In this document: in pieces, positions 9,130 to 19,070 of the stretch | How positions within the stretch are numbered: the first letter of the stretch is position 1 | How the letters are laid out: every line of letters starts with the position of its first letter | Assembly: GCF_004359215.1 (NCBI RefSeq) | Contig: NC_090611.1 | Coordinates: 5,098,424 to 5,132,867, forward strand | Direction: 5' to 3' | DNA from: Bremia lactucae | Taxonomy: Eukaryota > Oomycota > Peronosporomycetes > Peronosporales > Peronosporaceae | DNA length: 34,444 nucleotides | Notes under the pieces: model-generated | Database searches by the model: none | Told to the model about the DNA's origin: nothing | The model's input: the letters and a program-made list of their open reading frames with translations, nothing else | Position numbers and translations under genes: made by a program

Positions 9130-9403
9130 TATAATTAAGCTCTTCTGTTTCTATCTATTTGACACTAACTTAATATAGTACTAACACAAAACGTGTACGA
9201 AAGTCTTATCTGTCTCTCTCTTTGCGCGCGTCCAGCGCTGACTAGACCGCGGAGCTAGTAGATATAATAGCCTATATCTACAAACGGATAAGCTTTCCGA
9301 ATATTAATATGTCAAGTAATATTCTCCAAATATTATCTGACTTTTAAATAATATATTAACAACCTTTAAGGGTTAATTCCATGTAACGATACACCCTGTT
9401 ACA
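9130..9403 (-). repeat. LTR1 piece, right of the MULE insertion
   Basis: This is the 5' part of the same minus-strand LTR1. It begins, on the minus strand, TGTAACAGGGTGTATCGTTACATG at 9403 and runs to the MULE insertion site. It carries the CCGCGGTCTAGTCAGCGCTGGACGCGCGCAAAGAG block shared (as CCGCGGTCCAGTCAG...) with 11398 and 25477. The first nine bases are the right target duplication. With 6150-6234 and 5837-5896 it makes up a nearly complete LTR. Confidence 0.85.
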
Positions 9404-9429
9404 TTCTCGTCGACACTTTTCGTGACAAA

Positions 9430-10482
9430 CGCTTGATCCTTGCTCTGCCACCGTCGACTTCAATCAACTTACTCCAAATCGATCACTTGGCGCAAGTCAT
9501 ACAGTATCCGCTACAGCGATCGCATGACCAAGCGTCTTAATTCGAGCCGGAACAGGTCGGTCTTATCAGGACCGTCTGATGACCCCCGATACAAATTACA
9601 AGGTATTGTGTATATTGGGCATAAGCGTGAAGATCACGCTTGCCCTGCTTCAAATCCAGGAGCTCTGCTCGAACCCTGAATTCAGCCCGTGCAGCTCAAA
9701 CGTGAGCCTGAGCCGGGACTTAAAGACCTCATACGACCCAAACACAAATTAGTCGTGAAGCCTAAGCGAAAACGCTTCAAGACTTAGCACGTCCGGCTAA
9801 GTTGGACGTGCCAAACTTCATTTCGTCGCATCGTCATCGGTGCGGCGAGCTTCAATGGTGTCGTCTGATTCGATGAACCATCTACAAAAAGATTCGCCTT
9901 CGACTGCCTTTAAATTATGTTTCCAGATTTAAGCTTTCAGGTCGACACGAAAGCATCGGCTGGCTAGCAGCATGTAAATGCTGATGCTTAAAGAATTTCA
10001 TCCGTTGAGCACCTTGCTCTCTTAACACCTTTGCGTGTTGAGAGCTTTGCTGGTGAAGCAAGGTTACTTCTTTTTGGGCCCCGTCGCGTTCTTGTTGTAT
10101 AAACTCTGCTATATCCGCACGTTACTCGTCTAATTGTAAAGTGAACAACATGGCGCTAACAATTGGCGCGCCTACGGCCGAACTCATCGTTCGACCACTC
10201 TCTATTCAAGGTCACTCAAATGAGTAAACGTTTCGCGCGTTGCGATTAAACCTTCTGGAGGAGCTTGAAAGCTCTCCTTCTTCATCCAACACCTTAAAGT
10301 TAAATAACACGTGTGTAGGCCTTTGCAAGGATCACGAAGTGCTACCAAGCGTAATACTGGAGCACCTATTGCTCGGACTGATAACAGTACTAGCCAATCT
10401 ACACTGACTTGCAAAGACGACAATGCAAACAGTCACAAAATTTTGCCGAGCAAAAGGATTCCGAGTCCAAGAGACTCAGAAA
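9430..10482 (-). mobile_element. Gypsy gag fragment C, antisense and decayed
   Basis: The minus strand carries the gag and 5' leader part of a gypsy element. It is collinear with minus-strand fragments A (17383-18655) and B (31622-33310) and related to the gag of the plus-strand copy at 12115-12570. The conserved gag piece, corresponding to LLDLKQGKRDLHAYAQ, reads from about 9664 downwards. The stretch between 10030 and 10330 matches the leader of fragment A. Many stops and indels are present, and no protease or polymerase region follows. It abuts an LTR2 of opposite orientation at 10483. Confidence 0.8.
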
Positions 10483-11012
10483 TGTAACGGGGTGTCCCGT
10501 TTCATGAATATTTCATTATATGCGAGGAATAATAAGAAGTATTATCTATAAGAGGAAATAAATAAAGGAAGTTTAAAACCAAAATTGTTTAATAATCTTG
10601 ACTTAATACTCCCAATATTTCGAATATGGTAATATTGAGGCAACAAGACAATACTTATGTTAATTAGTTGATTTAAGATAAAAATAACCCCGCCACCGTT
10701 TCAAGACACGATTGGGCGCAAGGAGGTGCTAAGCATAGTTAGTTTTTAATATATAGAAGTCAGTTCATAGAAGATCCTTACGTACGAACCTAAAATGCAG
10801 TTTTGCTTCCGCCATGCTAAGCAAATAAAGCCTCAGTATCGAACTATAGTAGCTAAAACTTCTAAGCTACTTGTAACCTTCCTCTGCACGTCAATGTACG
10901 TGAAGAAATCGAGGCATCTCACCTTCACTGGAAAACTAAGTGACTCATTGAGTCTATATGTTTCCTCTGACTTAAGGAGTGAGGCAGCCTTCGGATCCAA
11001 TTGTATGTTACA
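10483..11012 (+). repeat. LTR2, plus orientation, probably solo
   Basis: It starts TGTAACGGGGTGTCCCGTTTCATG and appears to end TGTTACA at 11012, about 530 bp. It matches the reverse complement of 26419-26940, sharing the CGCCA...CACGATTG...GGCGC block and CTTCCTCTGCACGTCA. It has the same start box and a similar CTCTGCACGT...GTACGTGAAG box as LTR1 but differs in between. No internal region follows; 11013-11240 holds only unrecognised AT-rich sequence. The 3' end is less certain than the 5' end. Confidence 0.7.
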
Positions 11013-11240
11013 GAAAAGGCATATCCAATTAGCTTCACTCTAATGAAGAAAGTGTTACAGAAATTGGTTTAGATTATCCAAACGACGAAAAGGCTTATAC
11101 AATATACAAATTTTAAATTCCCCCGTGCTAAAACTGCATTATCCATGCAAATTGCGGCTATCAGTTTGGTAAAGCTAGCTGCTGCTCTAGAATGAAAATA
11201 CCAATGTGAGACCTGCTAGAGCACCTTTGCGTTGCACAAA

Positions 11241-11682
11241 TGTAACGAGGTGTATCGTTACATGTAATTAACACTTAAAAGGTTGTTAATTAATATAATA
11301 TCTAAAAGATAGATACTAATTAATGAATAATACTTTATATGGTAATCTTCTCAAAGTTTATCCATTGGAAGATATAGACCATTGTATCAACTTTCTCCGC
11401 GGTCCAGTCAGCGCTGGATGCGCGCAAAGAGAAAAACAGATAAGATTTTAGTACATGTTTTGTATTAGTTTATAATTCAGGATATTATTTAGTTGATAGA
11501 CAAGAAAAACTTAATTATATTAATACAGTATTCATTTAACCCTCTTTAAAGCAAGTGTTTTAAAGAGTAGACTTCCTCTGCACGTACTAGTGTACGTGAA
11601 GTGACGTGAGGCACCACTCGCACTGAGGCAGTGCGAAGTGGACTTGTACTGAAGCAGTACAAGTCGGCAATGCCCCGTTACA
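11241..11682 (+). repeat. LTR1, 5' LTR of gypsy copy 1
   Basis: This 442-bp LTR starts TGTAACG and ends CGTTACA, so its tips are inverted repeats in the TG...CA style. Gag follows directly. Near its 3' end are two hairpins, CGCACTGAGGCAGTGCG and GACTTGTACT-GAAGC-AGTACAAGTC. The same LTR occurs at 25314-25751 (plus) and, split, at 9403-5837 (minus). It should hold the promoter and polyadenylation signals of the element. Confidence 0.9.
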
Positions 11683-11684
11683 CC

Positions 11685-11702
11685 TGGTAGCATCTTGTAG
11701 TC
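11685..11702 (+). other. Candidate tRNA primer binding site
   Basis: TGGTAGCATCTTGTAGTC begins two bases after the LTR1 end; a PBS normally starts TGG, pairing with tRNA 3' CCA. The tRNA was not identified. Confidence 0.4.
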
Positions 11703-11732
11703 CGTCCAAGGACCACAGTTCTATCATCTAAC

Positions 11733-11918
11733 ATGGACATGCCAGATGATAGTGGGAATACGCATCTCGTTTCGCGTGACAGCTACTCCTTTCTAAGTGA
11801 CATAGAAAAGAGTACAGTCGAACGAATGAGTTCGACCGTAGGAAACGATGCCATCTTGGCAATGCTGTCCGGTTTGGACAGAGATACCTTCCATTCAGCC
11901 ATCGCCAAGTTCATATAA
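11733..11918 (+). pseudogene. Gag N-terminal fragment of gypsy copy 1
   Basis: A 61-codon frame starts at the first good ATG after LTR1 and carries acidic, serine-rich sequence. It stops at 11916-11918, and the gag core at 12115 is in another frame, so the gag start was lost through a frameshift and stop. The domain itself has no known motif. Confidence 0.55.
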
Positions 11919-12114
11919 CATGAACTTGACGAGGCGAAGGAGAAGGTAGCCTTGCTTTAATCAGCAAGGCTCTCAACAGGCAAAACTGTTGAGGTTACAG
12001 CAGGTACAGACCTCTGTACCCGGGATGACGCATTCGCGTCGTCCGGAAACCTTAAAGATCGACATCTCTAAGTATAGGGGAGTCGAAGAAGACTCCCTCT
12101 TATAGTTTGTCGAG

Positions 12115-12849
12115 TTGGACGATGCCATAAGAGCTCGTCACATCGTCGACGAGCAAATGCAAGTCGCATTTGCTCAGTCAAATTTGGCAGGTCGTGCCAA
12201 CACTTGGGCATTGGGCCTTACGTTGCGCGACCCACATGTCTTTGAGTCACTAGAGGCTTTTAAAGCCCGGCTCAAAGAGACGTTTGAATTGCCTAGGGCT
12301 GAGTTCAGAGCTCGATCAGAGCTTCTAAAACTCAAGCAAGGCAAGCGTGATGTTCACGCTTATGCCCAACGCATACGACTCTTAGCGAGATGTATCACGA
12401 ACAACCCAGTTCATGAACACACGTTGATTACGGTGTTCATGCAAGGTCTTACGGATGGCCTCGTAAAGACCCACCTGTTTCGCTTAGAACTGGATACGCT
12501 TGAAGAAGCAATATCCTTTGCGGAACAGGAGGACTTCAGCTTGAGACAGGCTCAAGCTAGTTCGTCATAGTATCATCCTCCAAGACGACACGAACTGGGA
12601 GGTCCAGAACCAATGGACCTCTCTCATGTCAAAAGCGAGAAACCTCGCTTTTCGAACAACAAGCGATTGCAGAATTGCAATCGCTGTCAAAAGTTAGGAC
12701 ACTACTCTCATTCGTGTAGTGCTCCACGCCCAGTACCGAGACGTACTGAACGTAATTATGGACCGAATGCCAAAAGGGGCAACAGTCGCGGGTCCGACGT
12801 TGTTGCGACATCGCAACAGCGAGGCGGACCGCCAAAAACGGTCGGGTAA
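12115..12849 (+). pseudogene. Gag capsid and zinc knuckle, gypsy copy 1
   Basis: The frame from 12115 to 12570 matches the retrotransposon gag (capsid) family: NLAGRANTWALGL, then FKARLKETFELPRAEFRAR, then LLKLKQGKRDVHAYAQRIR, then FMQGLTDGLVKTHLF. After a TAG at 12568-12570 the same frame continues into a CCHC zinc knuckle, CNRCQKLGHYSHSC (C-x2-C-x4-H-x4-C), near 12682-12723. A TAA at 12847 ends it. Gag forms the particle that packages element RNA, and the knuckle binds RNA. The same frame runs on toward protease, so gag and pol were probably one polyprotein. Confidence 0.85.
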
Positions 12850-12903
12850 GTAGGGGCGCAACACCCTACTGATTCAGCAACCTCAAAAGAATTTGCAAAT
12901 CTC

Positions 12904-13661
12904 TTGACTAAAGCTGCTCCAGTACCCATAATGAAACTGACAAATGATTTGTCACTTAGATCCCTAGTGGACTGTGGAGCGTCGAACAACTTTATTCGTC
13001 GCCAGTTACTAGAGGGTCGAAGCCTCAAATATGTTGAGCGCGACATCCCTCCAACGAGGATGACGGTGCGTCTAGCGACAGGCGCATCGATAACAGTAAT
13101 GAAACGCGTATTGAATTTTCACTAAACGTTAAATATTTACAGTACGATTATGATTTCATCGTACTGGAGTTGGATGACAAATTTGATGTCATCCTAGGTC
13201 TACCTTGGCTCAGAAAACAAGAGCCAAGGATCAGCTGGCAGCATCGATCTGTAAAGATGCCTGCCACTTGTTTAGCAGATGTCAATATGATGAACGTCTC
13301 GGAGCGTCCACAAGCGTGTGGATGCCTTACGAGTGAGTGCGATGGCCTCACTTGTGGTACGGTCGTTAGTACAACTGCACAAGATCACAGTGTGATTACC
13401 AATCATTATGTGGAGTCAGCTGCCGGCGGCTGTGCGAATGCACAGGCAGCGCCGAAGTTCCACCACTCGAATAAGTCGAGTGAATTGAGACATGAATATC
13501 CGCCTAGCGGGCGACATTCGAGGAAGATACCGGTTGTCCAAACTGGACAACACGATGATCCTAGGTCGAGTAGAGAGTCGACCGTAGAGGACCCGACTGT
13601 GATAGCGCAATCAGAGTCGGAAGACGTTGAGGGAATAAGTCCCCACGTATTTGAGGAGTAA
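12904..13661 (+). pseudogene. Retroviral-type aspartic protease, gypsy copy 1
   Basis: LVDCGASNNFI near 12965 is the aspartic protease active site (D-x-G-A-S, with Cys in the second position). A TAA at 13123-13125 breaks the frame; FDVILGLPWLRKQEPRISW at about 13182-13238 is the second conserved protease segment, in another frame. The remaining codons to 13661 form a low-complexity Cys-rich and polar linker. Protease cuts the element polyprotein. Broken in this copy. Confidence 0.8.
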
Positions 13662-13685
13662 TCTCCTTAAATAGTAAATGCTGAA

Positions 13686-15028
13686 GTGACTAGACTTCAG
13701 CATCCCGAGGGATTGATCCCTCGGCAGCTTGTAAATATACCCCAGGAAGAAATCGAGACATTGAATGTCTTGGTTAATGACGGATCAAGAGTAGGCGCTT
13801 ATACTCTTGATCTGTATGCGCCTCCGAAGTTAATTTCGGAGATAACTATATTACCAACCCTAGAACCTAAGCGGTTCTTGAGAGATCTGCATGGTGGTAA
13901 AATCAAGCAGATCTGCGTACTCGTCACAGAGGACGATTACGTAACCGACATTCGGTCAGCGGTAATTTTTGCAGAGATTGAACGGGTTTCAGCAGCTTAT
14001 CGATGGACGATAGTGTCCTCGATGTGAAGACTCGGATTGAGATATATACTACTCAATCCTGGGAGTCACTCAAAACAAATCCTTTATGCAAGGATTTGAT
14101 GGAATTCAGGGATGAATTCTCTGAAGCAGTTCCATGCGAGTTGCCTAAGGATAAAGGCACGAGAAATGAGATCGAGATCAAACCGGGCTCGAAGTACTGT
14201 GTCATGAAGCAGTGGCCACTGCCTCGTGAACAAGTACTTGCGATCGATATATTCTTTATCAATCGATTAAAAGCGAGCTACGTGAGGGAGTCAACCTCCC
14301 CACATAGCTCTCCGACCTTCTGTGTGCGAAAGGCCATGGGAGGGTGGCGGATAGTGCACGCGTTCAACAAACTGAATGATGCAACGGTACCGACGCAAAC
14401 GCCGATACCTTGAAAAGACGTAATCATAGATGGAATGTCTAAGAGTACGATCTTTTCGTCTATGGATCTGATGGATGGGTTCTATCAAATCCTTCTGCGT
14501 GATCGGGATATCCCGTATACAGCAGTGAGCACTCTCAGTGGGATGCTCTGCGAATGGCTAGTAATGCCACAGGGGCTTAGAAACGCCCCCCTGCAACATT
14601 CAACAGATGCGTAACGAGTCTGTTGAGACCGGTGCGAGAATTCGCACCGAATTATTTTGACGATGTGTTCGTCCATAGCCGGGCCGTGGACGGAAAGACG
14701 GACGTGGAAGTTCATGAAGCTCACGTTCGTCAGGTTCTTACACTTATGCAAAAGCATAGTTGTACGCAAATCTTAAGAAGTGTATATTCGCCGCAAGCGA
14801 AATACCACTTCTTGGGTGCATTGTCGGTAGAATCACGGCGTGCGCCCTGATCCCGAAAAGATCAAGGCAATTACCGACTGGCCAGTTCCAGTCGATGTCA
14901 AGGGAGTTAGAAAGTTCCTTAAAATAGCGGCGTACTTGCACAAGTACTCCCGCAATTATGCCGAGATGACAGTTCATCCCTCTTGTCTCTTGAAAAAAAG
15001 ACTAGAAATAGCTATGGAACGCTGGTAA
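13686..15028 (+). pseudogene. Reverse transcriptase, gypsy copy 1
   Basis: After a linker with LEPKRFLRDLHGGKIKQICV (also found in copy 2), RT motifs appear in order: PHSSPTFCVRKAMGGWRIVHAFNKLN near 14300; MDLMDGFYQILL near 14461; VMPQGLRNAP near 14563; the catalytic Y-F-D-D at 14653-14664; and the thumb/connection segment KYHFLGA and KIKAITDWPVP near 14800-14890. A stop at 14411-14413 and frameshifts near 14005, 14600 and 14830 kill it. The YFDD itself is intact. Confidence 0.85.
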
Positions 15029-15059
15029 TCAGCTTTCCTTTGAAGGTATCAAGCAAAGC

Positions 15060-15530
15060 TTGATGCAATCGCCTATCTTGGCGATTGCAGATCAAGACAG
15101 ACCATTCCATGTGGTCTGTGACGCCAGCGATTTCGCAATCGGTTGCGCGTTAATGCAATACGATACAGACGGAGCGGAGCGCGTCGTCTGTTACCAATCG
15201 CGTCAGCTGCAACCAGCTGAACGCAATTATCCAGTGCATGACAAGAAACTCCTTGCCATGAAATATGCATTGGCTAAATTTAGGGTCTATCTCCTAGGAG
15301 ATAGACCGTTCATCGTATAAACGGACCATGCGTCATTACCATGCCGTAAATAGCCCACACCTCTCGAAAAGAATGGTGAGGTGGCTATCCTTTTTCGCGG
15401 AGTATATTTCTCCGTGGAACATAAACCAGGACGAATGCCGTCGCTGATGCGTTATCACGCCGACCCGATTTCGAGCCGGCTGCGCGTTCCAACAGTGGAA
15501 ATAGTACCACTGTTGCAACACTCATTTCAA
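15060..15530 (+). pseudogene. RNase H, gypsy copy 1
   Basis: The segment VVCDASDFAIGCALMQYD near 15110-15160 gives the first catalytic Asp of the gypsy RNase H (RNase_H_like) domain. It is followed by YQSRQLQPAERNYPVHDKKLLA (the E-containing helix) and KFRVYLLGDRPF. A stop at 15318-15320 separates it from the TDHASL segment. It degrades RNA in the hybrid during reverse transcription. Confidence 0.85.
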
Positions 15531-15559
15531 ATGTTTCGTCATCAACCTTATTTGATGAC

Positions 15560-15925
15560 ATGAAGAAAGCCTACGCAGAGGATAAGGACACTCTGCGTTT
15601 AATAGATCATTTGATGAATCCATCCGACAAATTTTTTCGAGATTTACCGGCTTTATATCGATCGGCATCCGATCGATACACAACACGCAACGGCTCAATT
15701 TATTTCACAGCCGTTGCCGGCGACACTCCACGTGTCGTCGTCCCAACTCACAATGATTTGCACTTGCGGATCATGTATGAGTGTCACGATGCACCAACAA
15801 GTGGGTATTGTGGACGTGAGAAGACTTTGCTCACAGCAAGTCGCTTTTTTTGGCCCCGCCAGTATCACTTCGTGCGCAAGTACATTCGTGCTTGCGAGGT
15901 ATGTCAACGGGGAAGGCACTGCTGA
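15560..15925 (+). pseudogene. Integrase zinc-binding domain, gypsy copy 1, fused to copia sequence
   Basis: The frame holds the H-H-C-C integrase zinc domain: H-x-D-x-H in THNDLHLRIMYECHDA, then FFWPRQYHFVRKYIRACEVCQ. The equivalent in copy 2 (30052-30393) carries straight on into the core, whereas here the sequence after the last Cys switches at about 15907 to a copia gag. No DDE core follows. The fusion frame ends at 15923-15925. Confidence 0.85.
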
Positions 15926-16270
15926 CAAGCAGCAAGAATCAGAAGCAGCAGTATAAGAAGCAGCGCGGTCGTAGGACCAAGGCACCGTCTGGGACGTGCT
16001 TTAAGTGTGGCAAAATGGTCCACTACGCGAGAGACTGCCGAGCTAAGAGACGAGACAAGTCGAGTGACGACGAGTAGCAAACTTTGCCTTTCTCACAGCG
16101 GAGACGGCTTCAAGTGGAGCATGGGTTATAGACAACGGAGCTCCTACTCACATGTGTAAAGACCGCGAATTGTTTGTGGAGTACAAGGCGACAGAAAATT
16201 CGCAGGGTGTATTAAGCGCAAAGAAGAGCGCCCAACTGAAGGTTCTTGGACACGGAGCTGTAGTACTTCG
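15908..16270 (+). pseudogene. Copia gag zinc knuckle and protease
   Basis: CFKCGKMVHYARDC (C-x2-C-x4-H-x4-C) lies at about 16000-16041 after a basic KKQRGRRTK run. The frame ends at 16075. In another frame WVIDNGAPTHMC near 16126 is the copia protease site (consensus W-x-x-D-S-G-A-x-x-H-M); the serine is replaced by asparagine here. The Asn is unusual for this site, and the frame stops near 16276. Confidence 0.75.
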
Positions 16271-16288
16271 CGTGTAAACCGGTCGAGC

Positions 16289-17043
16289 ATGGATAAATGC
16301 ACGCTTGGAGAAGACGCTTCACGTGGAAGACTTAAAAAGAATTTGTATTCCGTGACAGCCGCGACTGCGCGTGGTATGTCCGTCGAGATTACTGAAGACA
16401 AGTGCATCGTTAAGCTCAAAGGAAAGCCTGTGGCGACAGGATCGAAGATCAACACGGATGCCGAAGTAGAATGCCACGAAGCAACTGGCGAAGCTGGAGT
16501 GTGGCACAGACGTCTCGCCACACATCGTATAGAACGTATAATGAGATGAATATAGACGGCCGAAACAACGGTGCTGTAGCAGAAGCAGAAGGTGTGTGCG
16601 AGGTGCGCGCAACAGCTAAGCAAGTCAAGAAGACCTTCCACACGAATGAAGTAACTTTGAAAGCTAGGGAGAGTGCACGGTCGGAAAGTATCGTGTGCTC
16701 AGACGTGATTGGACCGATCAATCCAGCGTCAAAGTCCGGTTTCGAGTATATCGTGTCTTTCATCATATTGAAGAGCCGGTTTGTTACGATCTATCCCATG
16801 CGCATTAAAAGCGAAGTGGTGGAAGCGCTTTATAAATCCTGCAAGGAAGTGGCAACGGCAGCAGACACGAAAATCAAGGTGCTGCGCAGTGACAATGGTG
16901 GTGAATATCGAAACACTCGCATGAAAGCAATTTGTGGCAGGCGCAGAATCAAGCAGGAATATACCGTGTCATATATTTCACAGCAAAATGACATTGTAGA
17001 GCTTATGAGCAGGCCTAGTCGAGATGACAAGATGCATGCTTAA
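16289..17043 (+). pseudogene. Copia GAG-pre-integrase and integrase core
   Basis: RLKKNLYSVTAATARG to VWHRRLATHRI (16333-16530) is the pre-integrase region. The next frame carries CEVRATAKQVKKTF and then the integrase core: first Asp in VCSDVIGPI near 16698, second Asp in KVLRSDNGGEY near 16876, and a Glu in QQNDIVEL near 16985. The three acidic residues are present, but the zinc-binding cysteines upstream are mostly lost, and at least one frameshift lies near 16540. Confidence 0.8.
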
Positions 17044-17199
17044 ATACAGCGGTCTGGACAAGAGCTATTGGTGCGAGGCGATGATGATGGCAGCAGACAT
17101 CATAAACAAATTGAGAGGTTATCCGAAGATTTTCGACTCTTGGGACCGATCGGTACCCTACATATTGACGTGCCCGGCTTGGTGACCAAATGCAGATGA

Positions 17200-17382
17200 A
17201 TGTGCGCGTGAAACCCGCCTGCCGGATGGCCTCGAAATTTCGGACAGGTCAGCCCAGAAGTGTCTTCTTAGAAAAGCATTGTGTGGAACCAAGCAAGCTG
17301 CCCATCAATGGCTTAACAAGCTAAATCAGCACTTAGAGGACCAAGGCTTTGAAAGGTCTGCGGCAGACCAATGCGTGTATGT
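17200..17382 (+). pseudogene. Copia reverse transcriptase fragment
   Basis: LLRKALCGTKQAAHQWLNKLNQHL near 17266-17330 matches the copia RT LxKALYGLKQAPRxW motif, followed by GFERSAADQCVYV. The sequence then switches to antisense gypsy gag/protease at about 17382. The YVDD catalytic centre is not present. Confidence 0.8.
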
Positions 17383-18655
17383 CAGTTACACACAATGTTT
17401 GTGTGTGAGGTGCAAACTTTCGTCAAAAGGCCCGCAAATACTGTTGACGTCGCTGGATCAGTAGGGTGCTCCGCACCAGCTGACGCCGACCGATTTTTGA
17501 CGATCCGCCTCGCCGTTGCGATTTCGCAACAGCGTCGGATTCGCGACCTCCCTGTTCCTAGCGAGAGGTCGGTCTTTTCGCTCAGTTTTTCTTAGGCATT
17601 GGCCGTGAGGCACTACACTTAAAGGCGTAGTGGCCCTTTTTTGACAAAGTTTACAATTTTGTAACTGTTTGCAAGTTGACGAGCGAGGTTTCTCGTTCTA
17701 TACATACGAGAGATCCATGGGTTTTACCCTTTATTTTCTTTTCGTCTCTGTGGACGATATGCACCCGAGGACGAAAGCCTGTTTCAGGCTGAAGTCTTCG
17801 TGTTCCGCTATAGGGATCGCTTGGTCGAGAGACTCTAATTTTAGCCGGAACAGATGGGTCTTAACAGGGCCGTCTGCAAGATTTTTAATCAACACACTTA
17901 CCTGTGTTTGTTCATCAATTGGATGACTACCGATACAACTGACCTAGTATCGTGTATGTTGGGCATAAGCGTGAAGATCACTCTCGCCCTGCTTCAAATC
18001 CAGGAGCTCTGCTCGAACCCTGATTCGGCACGTGCGGCTCAAACGTAAGCCTTAGCCGACCCATTTGTGGTTGAGTTTTAAAGACCTCATACGACCCAAA
18101 CACAAATTGGTCGTGAAGCTTAAGCGAAAAAGGCCCAAGGTTTGGCAAGTCCGGCTAAGTTGGACATGACAAACTTCATTTCGTTGCATCGTCATCGATG
18201 CGGCGGGCTTAATAGTGTCGTCTAATTTGACGAACCATCTTCAAAGAGAGTCGCCTCCGATTGCCATAAAACAATGATTTTGATCTTTAAGCTTTCGGGT
18301 CGACGCGGAAGCGTCGGCCCATCAGCAGTATTTGCATGCTGCTGTCTCACAGATCCAAGTGTTGAGAGCCTTGCTGGTGAAGCAAGGCTACTTTCTCTCG
18401 GCCCCGTCGATTACGTGTTGTATGAACTCGGCTGTGGCCGCATGCTGTTCATCTTTTCTCAATGTAAACAGCATGGCGCCGCCTGCGACCGAACTCATTC
18501 GATCGATCGCTCTCCATTAAAGGTCACTCAAATGAGTAAATCCTTCACGCGTGGCGTAAAAGCCTTCTTGAGGGGCTGGGAAGCTCCTCCTTCTTCATTC
18601 AACATGTCCATGTTGATGGAACGTGCGTAGGTCGTTGAACGGACCAACAAGTGCT
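17383..18655 (-). mobile_element. Gypsy gag fragment A, antisense and heavily decayed
   Basis: The minus strand runs from 5' leader (about 18655) through gag to the start of the protease region (17383). It is collinear with fragment B; both share the TACACACAATGTTTGTGT block at 17386 and 32076. No long minus-strand frame survives. The leader side joins a piece of LTR2 at about 18656 in the same orientation, so A is probably the 5' end of an LTR2-type element. Confidence 0.8.
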
Positions 18656-18800
18656 ACTACTGAACTTATTATATTAGTTAATAATTAAGTATGGCGCCTC
18701 CTTGCGCACCGCATTATCGTGTCTTATAACGATTGGCGGGGTTGATTTAGACTTAAATTAACCAATTAATATAGCTAATGTCTTATTGCATCTACATTAC
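18656..18800 (-). repeat. LTR2 fragment, minus orientation
   Basis: TATGGCGCCTCCTTGCG...ATCGTGTCTTATA...GGCGGGGTTGATTTA is shared with 26676-26752, and as reverse complement with 10688-10735. Both LTR tips are missing. It lies about 270 bases upstream of the dioxygenase gene. Confidence 0.75.
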
Positions 18801-18984
18801 GCACAGAATTGGCCGAAGAATTTAAAACGTAGTTTTTTTTTAATAGAACGACTAGATGCTTCGCAACAAGTCAGCGGCAATAAACAATTTGTAAAGCTTC
18901 CACGGTCTGTCGTTCCTTGCGCGCGAATGAGTTTTTTAACTACGGTTTCTCGGATACGTATTTACGAGATGATATCTACGATAA

Positions 18985-18996
18985 GCTCAATTTTTC
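18985..18996 (+). promoter_or_regulatory. Possible initiator-like element of the dioxygenase gene
   Basis: GCTCAATTTTTC resembles the oomycete initiator core (GCTCATTYYNCAWTTT) and lies 75 bases before the ATG at 19071. The match is partial. Confidence 0.25.
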
Positions 18997-19070
18997 TTGA
19001 ATGCTTGAATGCTTCGTCAAATCTGTGTTGATCATTAGAAAATACTTTTAAGTAATTTACAAATTTTTTT

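Larger units (their letters stand above)
11683..15907 (+). mobile_element. Ty3/gypsy retrotransposon copy 1, internal region, 3' truncated
   Basis: Gag, protease, reverse transcriptase, RNase H and the integrase zinc-binding part follow in the Ty3/gypsy order after LTR1. In-frame stops and frameshifts are scattered through it. The element ends inside integrase at about 15907, where copia sequence takes over, so the integrase core and 3' LTR are missing. It is non-autonomous. Confidence 0.9.
15908..17382 (+). mobile_element. Ty1/copia retrotransposon fragment
   Basis: Gag zinc knuckle, protease, GAG-pre-integrase, integrase and a piece of RT follow in the Ty1/copia order (integrase before RT). 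Both ends are cut: gypsy integrase on the left, antisense gypsy gag on the right. Part of the integrase C-terminus and most of RT are deleted between 17043 and 17200. No LTR is attached. It is a dead remnant. Confidence 0.85.

Noticed and set aside
5892..9410. Target duplication GAGAA/GAGGA for the split LTR1 after undoing the inversion
   Set aside because: Only four of five bases agree.
10202..10423. 73-codon minus frame with a V-L-R-L/L-R-like stretch, considered as a secreted RXLR-type effector
   Set aside because: No signal peptide, no RxLR-EER spacing, and it lies in the leader of antisense gypsy fragment C.
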